A DNA stretch of 64,000 bases from contig OZ244777.1 in the NCBI GenBank assembly GCA_965219495.1, positions 1-64,000 of the forward strand, written 5' to 3'. Source of the DNA: CAZPXZ01 sp965219495 (GTDB taxonomy: Bacteria > Pseudomonadota > Alphaproteobacteria > Rhodobacterales > CAZPXZ01). Below the pieces are notes generated by a model. That model was not told the DNA's origin, did no database searches, and worked only from the letters and a program-made list of their open reading frames with translations. This document shows, piece after piece, positions 53,386 through 63,245 of the stretch. Each line of letters opens with the position of its first letter. The first letter of the stretch is position 1. Both the position numbers and the translations under genes were made by a program.

Positions 53386-54540
53386 TCACCAATGGCTTGA
53401 ATGACTTGTGTAGACATGGTCGGGCATCTTGTAAGTCAGTCCCTCGTCATCGTACACCGAGATCTGGAGAAGTTGGACAAAGTTCCCTGACCTGATTATT
53501 TGGTCCTTTTTCAGAGTCCTCTGAAGTCGTTGTTTCATCCGGTACATCAACAGTGTTCCCATGGTAGGGGTCTTTGGAAACTGGAACTGGTTGGCGAGCC
53601 TGTTTCCGATAAGGGCGCGAGAGAGGCGGTAGGCCAACCCCACCAGCCTTTCCCTTTCGACCGGATCTGTTATGCCCGCAACTGCCGGAATGGCTTGGAT
53701 CAACATGTTCGCCACGGCTATCGAATCCTCATCCGCCGGCGGTTCGCACAGATACCCGGTCTTGTACCTTGCTTCCGCGTCCTCGCCATCGGTATAGAGG
53801 ATGGTTTCAGGTATGCCCATGAGATAGCCGGTATAGCGCCAGATGCTGAGAATGCTCTCTCTTTCTTCCCCATTCAATTTTGCGCCTACGGCCAACGAGT
53901 AATCCAGCAGGCGTCTCGAAAAGACCGAGATGGCGAAGCCCAAGTGCGCCGCGCTTACCGGTGTGCCCCAAGCTTCGTGGTTCCAATCGTCCGAATTCGC
54001 CAGCAGGGTCCTAATTCGAGCATGAATGAAGCGAATGCGCGTGGACAGCTTCCATCCATCGCCATCTCTTCGCAAGCCGCCGGGAAAGAAAATATCCATC
54101 ATGTGGCGATTATTCTGCTGCAGACGTCTCTTGGTCGTCGCCACTCGCCCGGTAATGTTGAATGACTTGGCGATCAGCGTCGAGAAGCCTTCCACCAGCA
54201 CGCCGGTAACGAATGCGACGAGCATGAGGTCTACGTTTGCGTAGAAAGCGCGGATTCCCGGACGAAAGTCGTCGAAGTCGAGCCATGGAGGAACATCGTC
54301 GAGGGTCCTGAAGAAATCGCGCATCACCTGTGGCGCTTCGCGCAGTTCCTCCCGCTGCTCAATGCCCGCTCTCGTGAATCGGTGCAGGTCGGCTGGAGGC
54401 AGCGACGAAAGCTCTTCCATAATCGGATCCAGAACAGGGTCTCCAATTGTGGTGTGCTTGATGTAGTTGTCGGCCGCCAATTGATCCACACCGCGGACTT
54501 TTGCATAGCCTGCGGCGTATGCCGTCGGGATCTGGGTCAT
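53386..54540 (-). CDS. DUF2236 (MpaB/latex-clearing-like) oxygenase-family protein
   Basis: Product of 384 aa, helical and cytosolic by composition. Family features: PPWLDFDDFRPGIRAFYANV, FIHARIRTLLANSDDWNH with HEAWGTPVSAAHLGF, the region carrying the haem-ligand histidine, and ESILSIWRYTGYLMGIPE. Members include rubber oxygenase Lcp and MpaB. Substrate unknown; the hpn neighbourhood suggests an isoprenoid, which is only an inference. Start ATG at 54540 behind AGGA; a GTG at 54570 is too close to its ribosome site. It precedes the MMPL gene by 160 bases on the same strand. Confidence 0.82.
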   Translation of the reverse strand: MTQIPTAYAAGYAKVRGVDQLAADNYIKHTTIGDPVLDPIMEELSSLPPADLHRFTRAGIEQREELREAPQVMRDFFRTLDDVPPWLDFDDFRPGIRAFYANVDLMLVAFVTGVLVEGFSTLIAKSFNITGRVATTKRRLQQNNRHMMDIFFPGGLRRDGDGWKLSTRIRFIHARIRTLLANSDDWNHEAWGTPVSAAHLGFAISVFSRRLLDYSLAVGAKLNGEERESILSIWRYTGYLMGIPETILYTDGEDAEARYKTGYLCEPPADEDSIAVANMLIQAIPAVAGITDPVERERLVGLAYRLSRALIGNRLANQFQFPKTPTMGTLLMYRMKQRLQRTLKKDQIIRSGNFVQLLQISVYDDEGLTYKMPDHVYTSHSSHW

Positions 54541-55655
54541 GAGGCCGATCCTCGCATGTCGTTTGGACACTCCTGCAAGAAACTCTACAGAGATCGCCGC
54601 CGTATCGCAAGCGCGGGTCGCGGTTTAAGATGAACCGCTAAGTTTCTGCTGGATGTCGCTCTGCTTGCCGGCCTCGTACTCAGCATACGCCGTTCTCCAG
54701 TCGTCAGAAAGAGGACTTTCGAGAGCGATACCCTGGATCTCGGGAATTGCAGAAGCCGGCGGCATGGCGGCGCGGTTCGCGGTTTCCCGCGCTACGGCAA
54801 GACACCCCTGCCTACGGAGAGATGTGGTGGGCTTCAAATCTCTCTGACATTTCCCCGGCCGGCGCATCGCGTTCCGGGACGGAGCAGGCTTGCGGGCGCT
54901 GACAACCGCCTTCCGGCTTTTCGCATCCTGGCGGCACTGGCAGACCAGTCTTGACGCCCGGCATTGCGCCCGACCTCCGCGCGGCGTCGGTCCCGGACTT
55001 TCGGGACCGCGAATGAGTTCCGCCTTCAACCGTGTTCAGGTCCGGCGGGTTCGCATTCTGTTCGACGCCGACGAATTGCGTCGAAGCGCCGGGAAGAGCG
55101 CAGAGGGGAGCGCGTGGCGGTAGGTCAAGTGCAACGCCGCCGCCCTAATCCTCGCTGGCCTGCGGTCAATCTGGCACGCACTGAATCCGTACCGAATTCA
55201 AAGCCCGTTTTCATGCGCAGGTGTCATCATGCAAGTATTGCCGGTGAATCTCGCGGGTCTGTTTGCAGGTTCAGACCGGATACACTGTGCCACCCTCGGG
55301 GAGTCGTCTTGCATCGTCCGGCCCTGCGAACCTCCGGTCATCAAGTGAGGCGCCGAGAGAATCGCGCGGCTCAGATATTTACCGTCGGTCATGGTCCGCG
55401 CGAGGGACGATTGACAGTACTGTGCGGGTTCCTCGGACAATGCGGCATCCAACGCGCGATTGTTCGATCGCAGTTCTTCACTTAACCTTGGGCGGATGCC
55501 AGTCACCCGAAACCGTATCACGCTAGGAAAGGTGAAGGGTGGTCCGTGGCATGTCACTTGGAACGAGACAGTTGCCTTGATCGCTACTGCACGGCGAATT
55601 GACCAAGTGCTTTAGATCACCCCCGGCGGGTTCGAGTCGCGGAGTTTGTGACAAA
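54541..55655. other. Long intergenic region upstream of hpnD
   Basis: About 1.1 kb. A minus-strand frame (54625-55029) ends with a plausible helical run (SDDWRTAYAEYEAGKQSDIQ), which could be a short protein of 46 aa from the ATG at 54765 or chance. No other product is recognisable. Promoters of hpnD and of the DUF2236 gene must lie here. Confidence 0.35.
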
Positions 55656-56543
55656 GTGAATTCCAAGCACGGATTCCAAGCGGCGGGCGGCAACTCGACA
55701 GATCCGCAGACTGATCCATGGTCTCATGTGAATCGCGTGGTTACCCGATCGGGAACCTCATTTCTTTGGGGTATGAGGATTTTGCCTCCAGAAAGACGAC
55801 GCGCGATGTACGCTATTTACGCGTTCTGCCGTGAAGTCGACGATATTGCCGACGAACCAGCGGCGCCCGAAGACAAGAGGCGGGCGCTGGCGCGCTGGCG
55901 CGAGGAAATTGCCCGACTATATGCGGGAAATCCAAGGTGGCCGACATCAAGGGCACTGCTGAGACCGGTGCAATGCTTCCACCTGCCGCAAGAGGAATTT
56001 CTTGCTCTGATCGAAGGCATGGAAATAGATTCACACCCGACGGTGCGAATGCGAACGCTCAATGACCTGCTCGACTATTGCCGCAAGGTTGCGGGCGCGG
56101 TTGGCATGCTTTCGGTTCACGCTTTCGGCGTGCCTCGGTATCCCGGGCCCCAAATTGCGAAGTCGCTCGGAAGTGCGCTGCAACTGACCAATATTTTGCG
56201 CGACTTGGAAGAAGACGCAGCCCTGCAGCGCCTCTATGTGCCATTGGAAATCCTCAGCAAGCACGGTATCGACGAAAATTCGCCATACGAGGTTCTCGGC
56301 CACCCGGATTTCAACAAGGCTTGCCTGGAACTCGCCGATCTTGCGCGGGGTTACTACGCGGAAACCGACAGGTTCATGGCGGAAATCGGCTGGCGTAAAA
56401 TGAGGCCTGCCGCACTCATGATGGCGGTCTATCGTGGAGTGCTCGACCGCCTCGAAATGCGGGGTTGGAATCGGGCGAGCGGCAGAGTTCGGCTGACACA
56501 TGTGCATACGTTGTGGCTTGCGCTTCGTTATGGTCTCCTCTGA
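55656..56543 (+). CDS. hpnD: Presqualene diphosphate synthase HpnD
   Basis: Product of about 295 aa. VTRSGTSFLWGMRILPPERR and AIYAFCREVDDIADEPA (first Asp-rich motif) with LQLTNILRDLEEDAALQR and LYVPLE (second) are the squalene/phytoene synthase hallmarks. HpnD condenses two farnesyl diphosphates to presqualene diphosphate. The start is uncertain: GTG at 55656 or GTG at 55728, the latter giving 271 aa; no ATG fits. hpnE follows after 12 bases. Confidence 0.92.
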   Translation: MNSKHGFQAAGGNSTDPQTDPWSHVNRVVTRSGTSFLWGMRILPPERRRAMYAIYAFCREVDDIADEPAAPEDKRRALARWREEIARLYAGNPRWPTSRALLRPVQCFHLPQEEFLALIEGMEIDSHPTVRMRTLNDLLDYCRKVAGAVGMLSVHAFGVPRYPGPQIAKSLGSALQLTNILRDLEEDAALQRLYVPLEILSKHGIDENSPYEVLGHPDFNKACLELADLARGYYAETDRFMAEIGWRKMRPAALMMAVYRGVLDRLEMRGWNRASGRVRLTHVHTLWLALRYGLL

Positions 56544-56555
56544 CGGCCTGCTCGC

Positions 56556-57842
56556 GTGTTCGACGTTCATATCATTGGCGCGGGTCTGGCGGGACTTGCC
56601 ACCGGGGTGTCGCTAACGGGCGCCGGACATGCTGTTACGCTCTACGAAGCTAGCGGTCACGCTGGCGGGCGCTGTCGGTCCTATGAAGATCTCAAGCTTC
56701 AATGCGCGATCGACAATGGCAATCATCTCTTGCTGAGCGGCAACCGCGCGACCATGAGCTATCTGAGCGATATAGGGGCCACGGATGCGCTGGTCGGCCC
56801 CGCTACGGCAAGCTTTCCGTTCTTCGACGTTCGCACCGGGCAGCAGTGGAGTCTGCGACCTAATGCGGGCAGATTGCCGTGGTGGATCCTCGACGCCAGA
56901 CGCCGCGTACCCGATACCCGAGCCTGGGAGTATTTCTCAGCGCTGCAATTTGCGGTAGCTGGCGCAGACCGCACGGTTACCGATTGCGTCGGCGCAAGCG
57001 GCGACCTATTCGAGAAATTTTGGGAACCACTTGCCGTCGCTGCACTGAACACGCCAGCGCGAACCGGCGCCGCAAGACTGTTGTGGCCAGTATTGCGCGA
57101 GACATTCGCCAAGGGCGAGGCTGCCTGTCGGCCCAGAATTGCCAGGAGTGGGCTTTCCGAAGCGTTTGTGGAACCGGCGCTGGAATTCTTGCGCCGGCGG
57201 GGCGCTGCAATTCAATTCGGGCGGCGATTGCGCGGGATCGGTTACACCGACAGGAAGGCAAGTTGCTTGGATTTCGGAGCAGAAAAAATTGTTGTAGGGG
57301 AGAATGAGGACGTGGTCCTGGCGCTGCCGCCGTCCGCCTCCGCAAGCCTGGTTCCGGGACTTACGGTACCGGATGAGAGTCACGCAATTGTCAATGCACA
57401 TTTCCGACTTTCGGAGAACCCCGATCTTCCGCGGGACTTACCGTTTCTAGGGCTGATCGGGGGTACCGCGCAGTGGCTGTTTGTTCGTGATGAGATCGCG
57501 TCAATCACCATCAGCGCTGCAGACGAGATCGCGGACGAACCCGCCGACGCGATTGCCCGAAGGACCTGGAGGGATGTTGCCATCGCGCTTGACTGCGAAC
57601 CGAAGGCGTTGCCTCCACACCGCGTGGTCAAGGAAAAGCGTGCGACAATTGCGCAGACACCCAGACAGGCGGAGCGACGACCCGAAACACGGAGCGAATT
57701 CGCCAATGTCTTCCTGGCTGGAGATTGGACGGATACCGGTTTGCCCGCAACCATCGAAAGTGCTGTTCTTTCTGGCCACTTGGCTGCTCAAGCCGTTACG
57801 AGCGCCGGCGCTGATGGAAGAACCAAACAGGACCGGCACTGA
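56556..57842 (+). CDS. hpnE: Squalene-forming FAD-dependent desaturase/reductase HpnE
   Basis: Product of 428 aa. FAD-binding loop VHIIGAGLAGLATGVSL and YEASGHAGGRCRSYED at the N-terminus, and FANVFLAGDWTDTGLPATIE with SAVLSGHLAAQ at the C-terminus, the amine-oxidase/phytoene-desaturase pattern. HpnE reduces hydroxysqualene to squalene. Start GTG at 56556. With HpnC and HpnD it makes squalene from farnesyl diphosphate without a eukaryote-type squalene synthase. The squalene-hopene cyclase is not in the window. Confidence 0.92.
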   Translation: MFDVHIIGAGLAGLATGVSLTGAGHAVTLYEASGHAGGRCRSYEDLKLQCAIDNGNHLLLSGNRATMSYLSDIGATDALVGPATASFPFFDVRTGQQWSLRPNAGRLPWWILDARRRVPDTRAWEYFSALQFAVAGADRTVTDCVGASGDLFEKFWEPLAVAALNTPARTGAARLLWPVLRETFAKGEAACRPRIARSGLSEAFVEPALEFLRRRGAAIQFGRRLRGIGYTDRKASCLDFGAEKIVVGENEDVVLALPPSASASLVPGLTVPDESHAIVNAHFRLSENPDLPRDLPFLGLIGGTAQWLFVRDEIASITISAADEIADEPADAIARRTWRDVAIALDCEPKALPPHRVVKEKRATIAQTPRQAERRPETRSEFANVFLAGDWTDTGLPATIESAVLSGHLAAQAVTSAGADGRTKQDRH

Positions 57843-58211
57843 AGCCAGTTCCAGCATTGTCGACGTTACGAACTGACTTTGCGGATCACAAAAACAAAAG
57901 CCACGGATTCCGAGTATTTGCCGCGATTTCGCTACAGGAGATTGGGTTCGGCAAAGCAGCGGAAGAAGCTCCAAGGCATATGCGCGCCATGACCGCGTAT
58001 CGCAACCGCGGCGTCCAGAGACACTCTCGTAGAACGCAATTCTACCATTCGGCCGAGACCGAGTCAGCCAGTACCGCTGCAAGTTCAATCCTGCGGAGTT
58101 CGAGAATGAAGGCAGCGGTTGGGACCGTTGCCTTCCGCAGAAGAGGAAGAATCGTCAGGATTCTCCTACCTGTAGAGGACGAGAGCAGTTGCTTGCGCTA
58201 CGTCGGGCGTC
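57843..58211. other. Convergent intergenic region, nothing recognised
   Basis: About 370 bases between hpnE and ispH, which face each other. No terminator stem with a T-run and no known product were seen. Confidence 0.4.
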
Positions 58212-59168
58212 TCAAGTTGCTTGAATTCCGGCGCGGTGCAATTCTCGTGGCAGCTTGAACGTGACATTCTCTTCAATTCCGTCGAGATCGCCCACCGTAA
58301 CGTCGAACATGTCGCCCAATCGATCAATCAGTTTTTGAACAAGCTCTTCCGGCGCAGAGGCGCCCGCTGTTATTCCGACCGTTCTTGCCCCTTCCAGCCA
58401 ATCGAGATTCAGGCTCTCAGCGTCAGGGATCAGGTAACTGAGGGTTCCGGCCTCCTTGCCAATTTCCTGAAGCCGATTTGAATTTGAACTATAATCGGCG
58501 CCAATAACCAGAATGACATCAGACTGCGCCGCCAGGAGATGAACCGCGGTTTGCCGATTCTGGGTGGCGTAGCAAATGTCTTTGACGTCGGGGCCAAGGA
58601 TACTCGGAAATCGCGCCTTCAGCGCCGCAATAATTTCGCGCGTATCGTTAACACTTAGCGTAGTCTGGGTTACGTAGGATAGTTTGTCCGGGTTTGCGGG
58701 CGAGAACGCCGCCACATCGGTCGTGCTCGAGACAAGATGCACCTCGCCAGGCACTTGCCCCATCGTGCCTTCGACTTCCGGATGGCCCGGGTGTCCGATG
58801 AGGACAACCTCGTAGCCCTTGCGCGAATACCGTATTGTTTCGTTGTGAACCTTACTTACCAACGGGCATGTTGCGTCAATGACTTGCAGGCTGCGCCCGT
58901 CTGCGTCGTCCTTGACTTTTCTCGACACTCCATGGGCGCTAAAAACTGTTACGGCGCCCTCCGGAATGTCGCTCACTTTCTCGACAAAGCGAGCACCCTT
59001 GCTACGTAAATTTTCGACGACGTGCTTGTTATGTACGATTTCGTGCCGCACATAGATGGGTGCGCCGTAAATTTGCAGTGCGCGTTCAACGATTTCGATA
59101 GCTCGAACTACGCCTGCGCAAAACCCTCTGGGCTGCGCCAATACGACCCGCAAGGCTTGTTTTGCCAC
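58212..59168 (-). CDS. ispH: 4-hydroxy-3-methylbut-2-enyl diphosphate reductase
   Basis: Product of 318 aa. The three iron-sulfur cysteines are Cys17 (PRGFCAGVVRAI), Cys101 (IDATCPLVSKVH) and Cys199 (DICYATQNRQ); the conserved Glu lies in GHPEVEGTMGQ. It performs the last step of the MEP pathway, forming IPP and DMAPP, the precursors of the farnesyl units used by HpnD. Start ATG at 59168. Confidence 0.97.
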   Translation of the reverse strand: MAKQALRVVLAQPRGFCAGVVRAIEIVERALQIYGAPIYVRHEIVHNKHVVENLRSKGARFVEKVSDIPEGAVTVFSAHGVSRKVKDDADGRSLQVIDATCPLVSKVHNETIRYSRKGYEVVLIGHPGHPEVEGTMGQVPGEVHLVSSTTDVAAFSPANPDKLSYVTQTTLSVNDTREIIAALKARFPSILGPDVKDICYATQNRQTAVHLLAAQSDVILVIGADYSSNSNRLQEIGKEAGTLSYLIPDAESLNLDWLEGARTVGITAGASAPEELVQKLIDRLGDMFDVTVGDLDGIEENVTFKLPRELHRAGIQAT

Positions 59169-59627
59169 TGAATCCCCCGCTTATTCCACCATGGATGGCC
59201 GACAGCCGTCTTTCCGGAAGCCGCAACGCGGCAGCGGTGCGACCGTCATCCGTCTTGGCGCGTCGCGATTGCGGGCGCCCTCCTTCGACCGTGCAATTGT
59301 GTGCAACACCATCGTGTCTCCACAATGAAATGGGAATTATGTACATGGGCAACCATGACACTGTTCCGCGCCGACGCCGGGCACCCCCAAGCCTTCCCCT
59401 TGCTGGCGCCACGGGAAGCGGTTTCCCGCCATTTCCCACCCGTGAACGGGCAAATGCCCGCTGCAAGGCGTGTTGCCGGACCCGGCGATTTCAGCCTTGT
59501 TTCCAGTGCAGCGGAGTATAGGAGCGCTAAAGTGGCGCTTCAAGGGCACTGTTACTTTGCCCATCAACCCCGACAACATATTCCGGATGCGGCAACATTT
59601 CATGGAGTGGAGAAGGGCTCGAAAGAG
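59169..59627. other. Intergenic region between ispH and the outer-membrane barrel gene
   Basis: About 460 bases. A short hairpin (AGCGC, loop TAAAGTG, GCGCT) at 59523-59539 lies some 90 bases past the end of the barrel gene, without a clear T-run. No gene recognised. Confidence 0.35.
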
Positions 59628-60884
59628 CTAGAAGTTGTAGGTCATTCCAAGTTCAAGAAAGCTATCGCGTCGGGTTTCATAGTGGAGGCCGGCTTCATCA
59701 ATTCCAAGGAGTGCAACTGCCTGCAAATGAAGAGACCACTCGTCCCAAACGCGCCGATTGAATTCGATCGCAAGAGCGCGCGTGGAGGTCTGTACATCCG
59801 CCACCAGGCTTGCAACAATCTCGGTGTCTTGAACATCGTTCAGAGCAAGCCGCACGCCAAAGAACAGATCATTCTCCAGTATACTGGTCGCGTTCCTGCC
59901 TCGCCCGTCGTAACTCCATTCAGTGAGAAGGCTGAGGTCGGAGGAAGAGGCAAATATCGAATAAAGCGTATATTCTGTGCCGAAAACGAACGCAGCGTAA
60001 TCCTGTTCCCTGCCCGTGCGGTTCAGGGCGCCGGCCCGCTGCAACGCTTCAATCTTGAACAACCAGTCCTCCAGCGTCAGTTGGGCATCCAGCCCAAACT
60101 GGCGAATTTTTTCGTAGTACGGAATCAGCGCCAACCCGCCGCCGCGATTTGCGCCCGGCAAGAAGAGGGGGTCCCGACTGTTTCCGTCGAACGCGCTGAG
60201 GCCGATATCGAACGGTCCAAGACTCTGGCTGTAGCGGGCGGCAAGATCGAGGTTCCGCTGGCCGGACGCACTCTCGTATCTGACTTGATCATCGTCTACG
60301 ACCAATGATGAACGAAGACGACCGAAGCGGCCGGGGAAAGTGCGCGCACGGTGAAAGGGAAGTCCGAAGAGTTCCAGTACGCCCCAGTCTCCTGACCAGG
60401 TGATATGGGCCATCGGCTGGCCCAGCTTAGCCTCTCCGTCGGGATGTTCCACAAGATCGGTCTGATTGACGATATCGACGAGGTGGTTTGATTCGGTGAC
60501 TCCCCAGAAAACCCGGTCTACGCCGAAGCGTAATTCCCATTCACTCTCGCCCAGTTCCCCGAACATGAGGACATACGCTTCACGAAGGTCGACATGGGTG
60601 CGGCGCGGGTCTGCGCTGTCGTAGCGGAAAAACGATGACAAGTTGAAACTTCTACCTTCGTCGTCTTCAAGATAGAGGCTTGGCGTGAAAGTGAAGCCAG
60701 ACCCGTGCGAGCGTTGCCCGGGATGCGCAGCGGTTTCGGGAAACCAGCGACTTTCAAGGCTGAAACCTCCGAAAATCTCATGTTCGAAGTTCTCGGCCTG
60801 GACGCGTTCCCCCGTGGTGAGGACTGAGGCGATGATCCAGGCAGCACCGAAAGTCGAGAATCGGCATGCGGCACGGGATGGCAT
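59628..60884 (-). CDS. Outer-membrane beta-barrel protein of unknown function
   Basis: Product of 418 aa. Signal peptide about 1-30 (FGAAWIIASVLTTGERVQA), then alternating strands with many aromatic and charged residues (SFNLSSFFRYDSADPRRTH; WELRFGVDRVFWGVTESNHL) and a final strand DSFLELGMTYNF with terminal Phe. FWGVTESNHLVDIVNQTDL recurs in porin-like proteins coupled to MMPL exporters. Probably an outer-membrane exit or receptor. Coupled (one-base overlap) to the LolA-like gene. Confidence 0.75.
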   Translation of the reverse strand: MPSRAACRFSTFGAAWIIASVLTTGERVQAENFEHEIFGGFSLESRWFPETAAHPGQRSHGSGFTFTPSLYLEDDEGRSFNLSSFFRYDSADPRRTHVDLREAYVLMFGELGESEWELRFGVDRVFWGVTESNHLVDIVNQTDLVEHPDGEAKLGQPMAHITWSGDWGVLELFGLPFHRARTFPGRFGRLRSSLVVDDDQVRYESASGQRNLDLAARYSQSLGPFDIGLSAFDGNSRDPLFLPGANRGGGLALIPYYEKIRQFGLDAQLTLEDWLFKIEALQRAGALNRTGREQDYAAFVFGTEYTLYSIFASSSDLSLLTEWSYDGRGRNATSILENDLFFGVRLALNDVQDTEIVASLVADVQTSTRALAIEFNRRVWDEWSLHLQAVALLGIDEAGLHYETRRDSFLELGMTYNF

Positions 60885-61705
60885 CAGCGCGCCCGCTGCA
60901 GCCCGGTCCGGGTGAAATCGCTGTCATTGAGGTCTGCCCGGAATTCGTAATCCGTCCACGTCAGAACGGTGCTTTTTCCGGTCAGGTGGTTTTCCATGTT
61001 CATTCTGCCGGCACGCCAATAGCGATCAAGATACTGTCCGTAGTCGCTGACAACGAGGGTCTTGAGGTGCGCATCCTTGCGGTCGAAATACTGCACCCTC
61101 CAGACCCGGAACTCATCCCGGTCGTGCCAGACGATTTGGCGGCGATAGCCTGATTTCTTGTCCACCGGGACGCGTTCGGTAACCGCGCATGTCAAGTCTC
61201 CGCAAGGTTCGTCTCGCAAGTACCGGTAGGTAAATTTCTCCACTTCTTGAGCGCTCAGGTCTTCGTAAGAGAATTCGCTTCCCACGAATGAGCCGGAACG
61301 ATTCGAAGAACTAATGCGCTTGACGCGTTTCAATGCAGGCAAATAGAGCCACTGCTCGTCCGCGTCTTGCTGATGAGCGAAGATCAGTAGCGCGGTTCCC
61401 TTGACATCACGCGGATGGTCGAACACGAAAAGGCTCTTGTTGCCGTCTCCCGGCACTTCCAAGACCTTGATATGCAACTCTCGCCGGCTTTCCTGACCTT
61501 GCTTGTTGCGCAGTACCATGAACTGGTTTGCCGAGTAATTGCCAAATCCCTCGTCCCGGGCATTGGCTTCGCGTGCGATCTGCAGACCCGCTTCCTCGGC
61601 GGATTCCTGTGCATGTGCAGGCCGCGGAGGGGATAGGAAGGCGAGGGCGATCAGGCAGGAAGCAAAGAAGCAGAGGGCCAGACGTACAGTTGCGATTTGG
61701 GTCAT
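60884..61705 (-). CDS. Outer membrane lipoprotein-sorting (LolA-like) protein
   Basis: Product of 273 aa exported by a signal peptide of about 33 residues (LALCFFASCLIALAF, ending PAHA). FDHPRDVKGTALLIFAHQQD, DEQWLYLPALKRVKRISSSN and SGSFVGSEFSYEDL form the half-barrel of LolA/LolB-like lipid carriers found next to MMPL exporters. It would carry a hydrophobic cargo across the periplasm. Its ATG overlaps the stop of the MMPL remnant at 61702 by four bases, showing that a whole exporter gene once stood there. Confidence 0.82.
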   Translation of the reverse strand: MTQIATVRLALCFFASCLIALAFLSPPRPAHAQESAEEAGLQIAREANARDEGFGNYSANQFMVLRNKQGQESRRELHIKVLEVPGDGNKSLFVFDHPRDVKGTALLIFAHQQDADEQWLYLPALKRVKRISSSNRSGSFVGSEFSYEDLSAQEVEKFTYRYLRDEPCGDLTCAVTERVPVDKKSGYRRQIVWHDRDEFRVWRVQYFDRKDAHLKTLVVSDYGQYLDRYWRAGRMNMENHLTGKSTVLTWTDYEFRADLNDSDFTRTGLQRAR

Positions 61706-61953
61706 GATTCACTCCGGTCGATGGCGGTCGGCAGCGCCGGGAATAGCAGGAAATCCGGCGGAAGCGCCAGCACGATCGCAAGTGTGACCAAGACCCCTTG
61801 CTCCCTGCCGGCCTGGAATCCGGAAAGAGAAAGCATCAGGAATTCCGCCACCATCGCCAGCAGCAACGCAATCACGGCGACCGTCCACCGACGACGCAAA
61901 GCGCCGCCGAGGTTGCGACGCCGTCGCGGAAGTGACGCATCCCTGGTGTTCAC
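61702..61953 (-). pseudogene. Remnant of an MMPL exporter gene, C-terminal end only
   Basis: About 75 residues, with GVLVTLAIVLALPPDFLLFP and ALPTAIDRSES, align with the last part of the intact exporter at 50934 (GILVTITIVFAFLTDFLLLP, PLLMAIDRKKP). The rest of a gene of some 760 codons is missing. The retained end still overlaps the next start codon. Confidence 0.8.
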
Positions 61954-62096
61954 AGGCTTGAATAGGCACCTAGTTCACCGGCATCTGCACTTGATGCTTT
62001 CGTCGCGTGCGAGTGTATACGGCCTTGTTCCAATCACAGGTGTTCTCGCCTTCCCGTCGGAGAACGAAGAGTATTGAACCGACGATCAGGCATCAT

Positions 62097-62860
62097 TCAC
62101 CCGGCGCCCGATTGCGAAGTGCGTATGGGGTCGGGCAGCTTGTAGCCGAGTCCGGTCTCGTTGCAGGCCGAATTGGAAAGAAGCCGGGAGAAGTTCTCCG
62201 ACCTGACGGCTTGCCTGCCCCTTGCAATTTGCTGAAGGCGTTGATGCAGCCAGTAGAGGAACAATGTTCCGAACGCCCTGCGTCTTGGAAACCGCGGCGA
62301 GCCGGCCAACATGTTTCCCGTTCGCACAGGAAAAGGGCGGCAGGCCGATTCTTTCAACGCGTCTTGCTCATACGGGTCGTTCAGCCCTGCAGTCGTTCGA
62401 ATGGCCCTCATCGACGCATCCGCCACGGTAACCAAATCCGCATCCCGGGTCGGTTCGCACATGCGGCCGATACGAAACATGGTTCGCGCCTTCCCGACAT
62501 TCTTGAAGAGGACTGATTGCGGTTTTTCGGTGATATAGCCAACATATGATCAGACATCAATGATACTCCCCCACCATTTCGAATTTGGCGACGCCGCCGG
62601 CCGCCGTTGCGTGCTACACCTTGCGATCGGCAATCACTGCGGTGAAGAATCCCGGATGGGCTGCGCTAACCGGTGTGCCCTTGGCTACATGATCCCGATC
62701 GCCGGAATTCGCGAGAAGGTGTTTCACTCGCGCAAAAAGGTGAAGGCGGTCAAAAATCTTCCATTCGTCTCGATCTCTCATCGGTCTACCGGACAAGATC
62801 ATGCCTGTTGACATTCGCGTCCTTCTGGACCGGATTCGTCCGCACGTGTTCTTGGCTGGT
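62097..62860 (-). pseudogene. Decayed second copy of the DUF2236 gene
   Basis: Several shifted frames match the intact gene at 53386. Near 62640-62790: FARVKHLLANSGDRDHVAKG and GTPVSAAHPGF (intact: HARIRTLLANSDDWNHEAWG, GTPVSAAHLGF). Near 62100-62480: MCEPTRDADLVTVADASMRA, GTLFLYWLHQRLQQIARGRQ and GLGYKLPD (intact: LCEPPADEDSIAVANMLIQA, GTLLMYRMKQRLQRTLKKDQ, GLTYKMPD). Frameshifts and stops separate the blocks. Order relative to the MMPL remnant is as in the intact pair. Confidence 0.82.
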
Positions 62861-63245
62861 TCGTGGCGCTCCCAACAAGCGGTTCGGGTCCGCACCTTGC
62901 CGGAACTTGGCATGTGGACCGCTTGCTGGCGGACCTGCGGGCATCCATGGAGGAAGACGTTCGTTAGGGGAGAAGAGGTTCCATATCACCGGTTAGGTGA
63001 CGATCGTCAAATGCGGACATAGTGTCGCAAGGGAAGGATGCGGGCAGTCCCATGGACGCAATTGATTCGGCGGTTGCGGCAGCCGGAACTTGAAATTTGA
63101 GTGTTCGTCGTGACTGGCCGTCGGAGAGGATATTGCTTTGGCTTAGATTCAATTCTCCGCAGAACTTTCTTGTGCAAAGCTGCGGAACTTTGTTCTTGTG
63201 GCTGGAACACGGTAAATCACTTGGCAAACTCGATTCGCTTGCAAC
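62861..63245. other. Intergenic region before the deacetylase gene
   Basis: About 385 bases. It may hold more of the decayed DUF2236 5' end, but I could not align it. No other gene seen. Confidence 0.35.

Noticed and set aside
59301..60308. Plus-strand frame of 335 codons over the barrel gene
   Set aside because: Antisense to a protein with signal peptide, barrel strands and terminal Phe; its own product lacks any motif.
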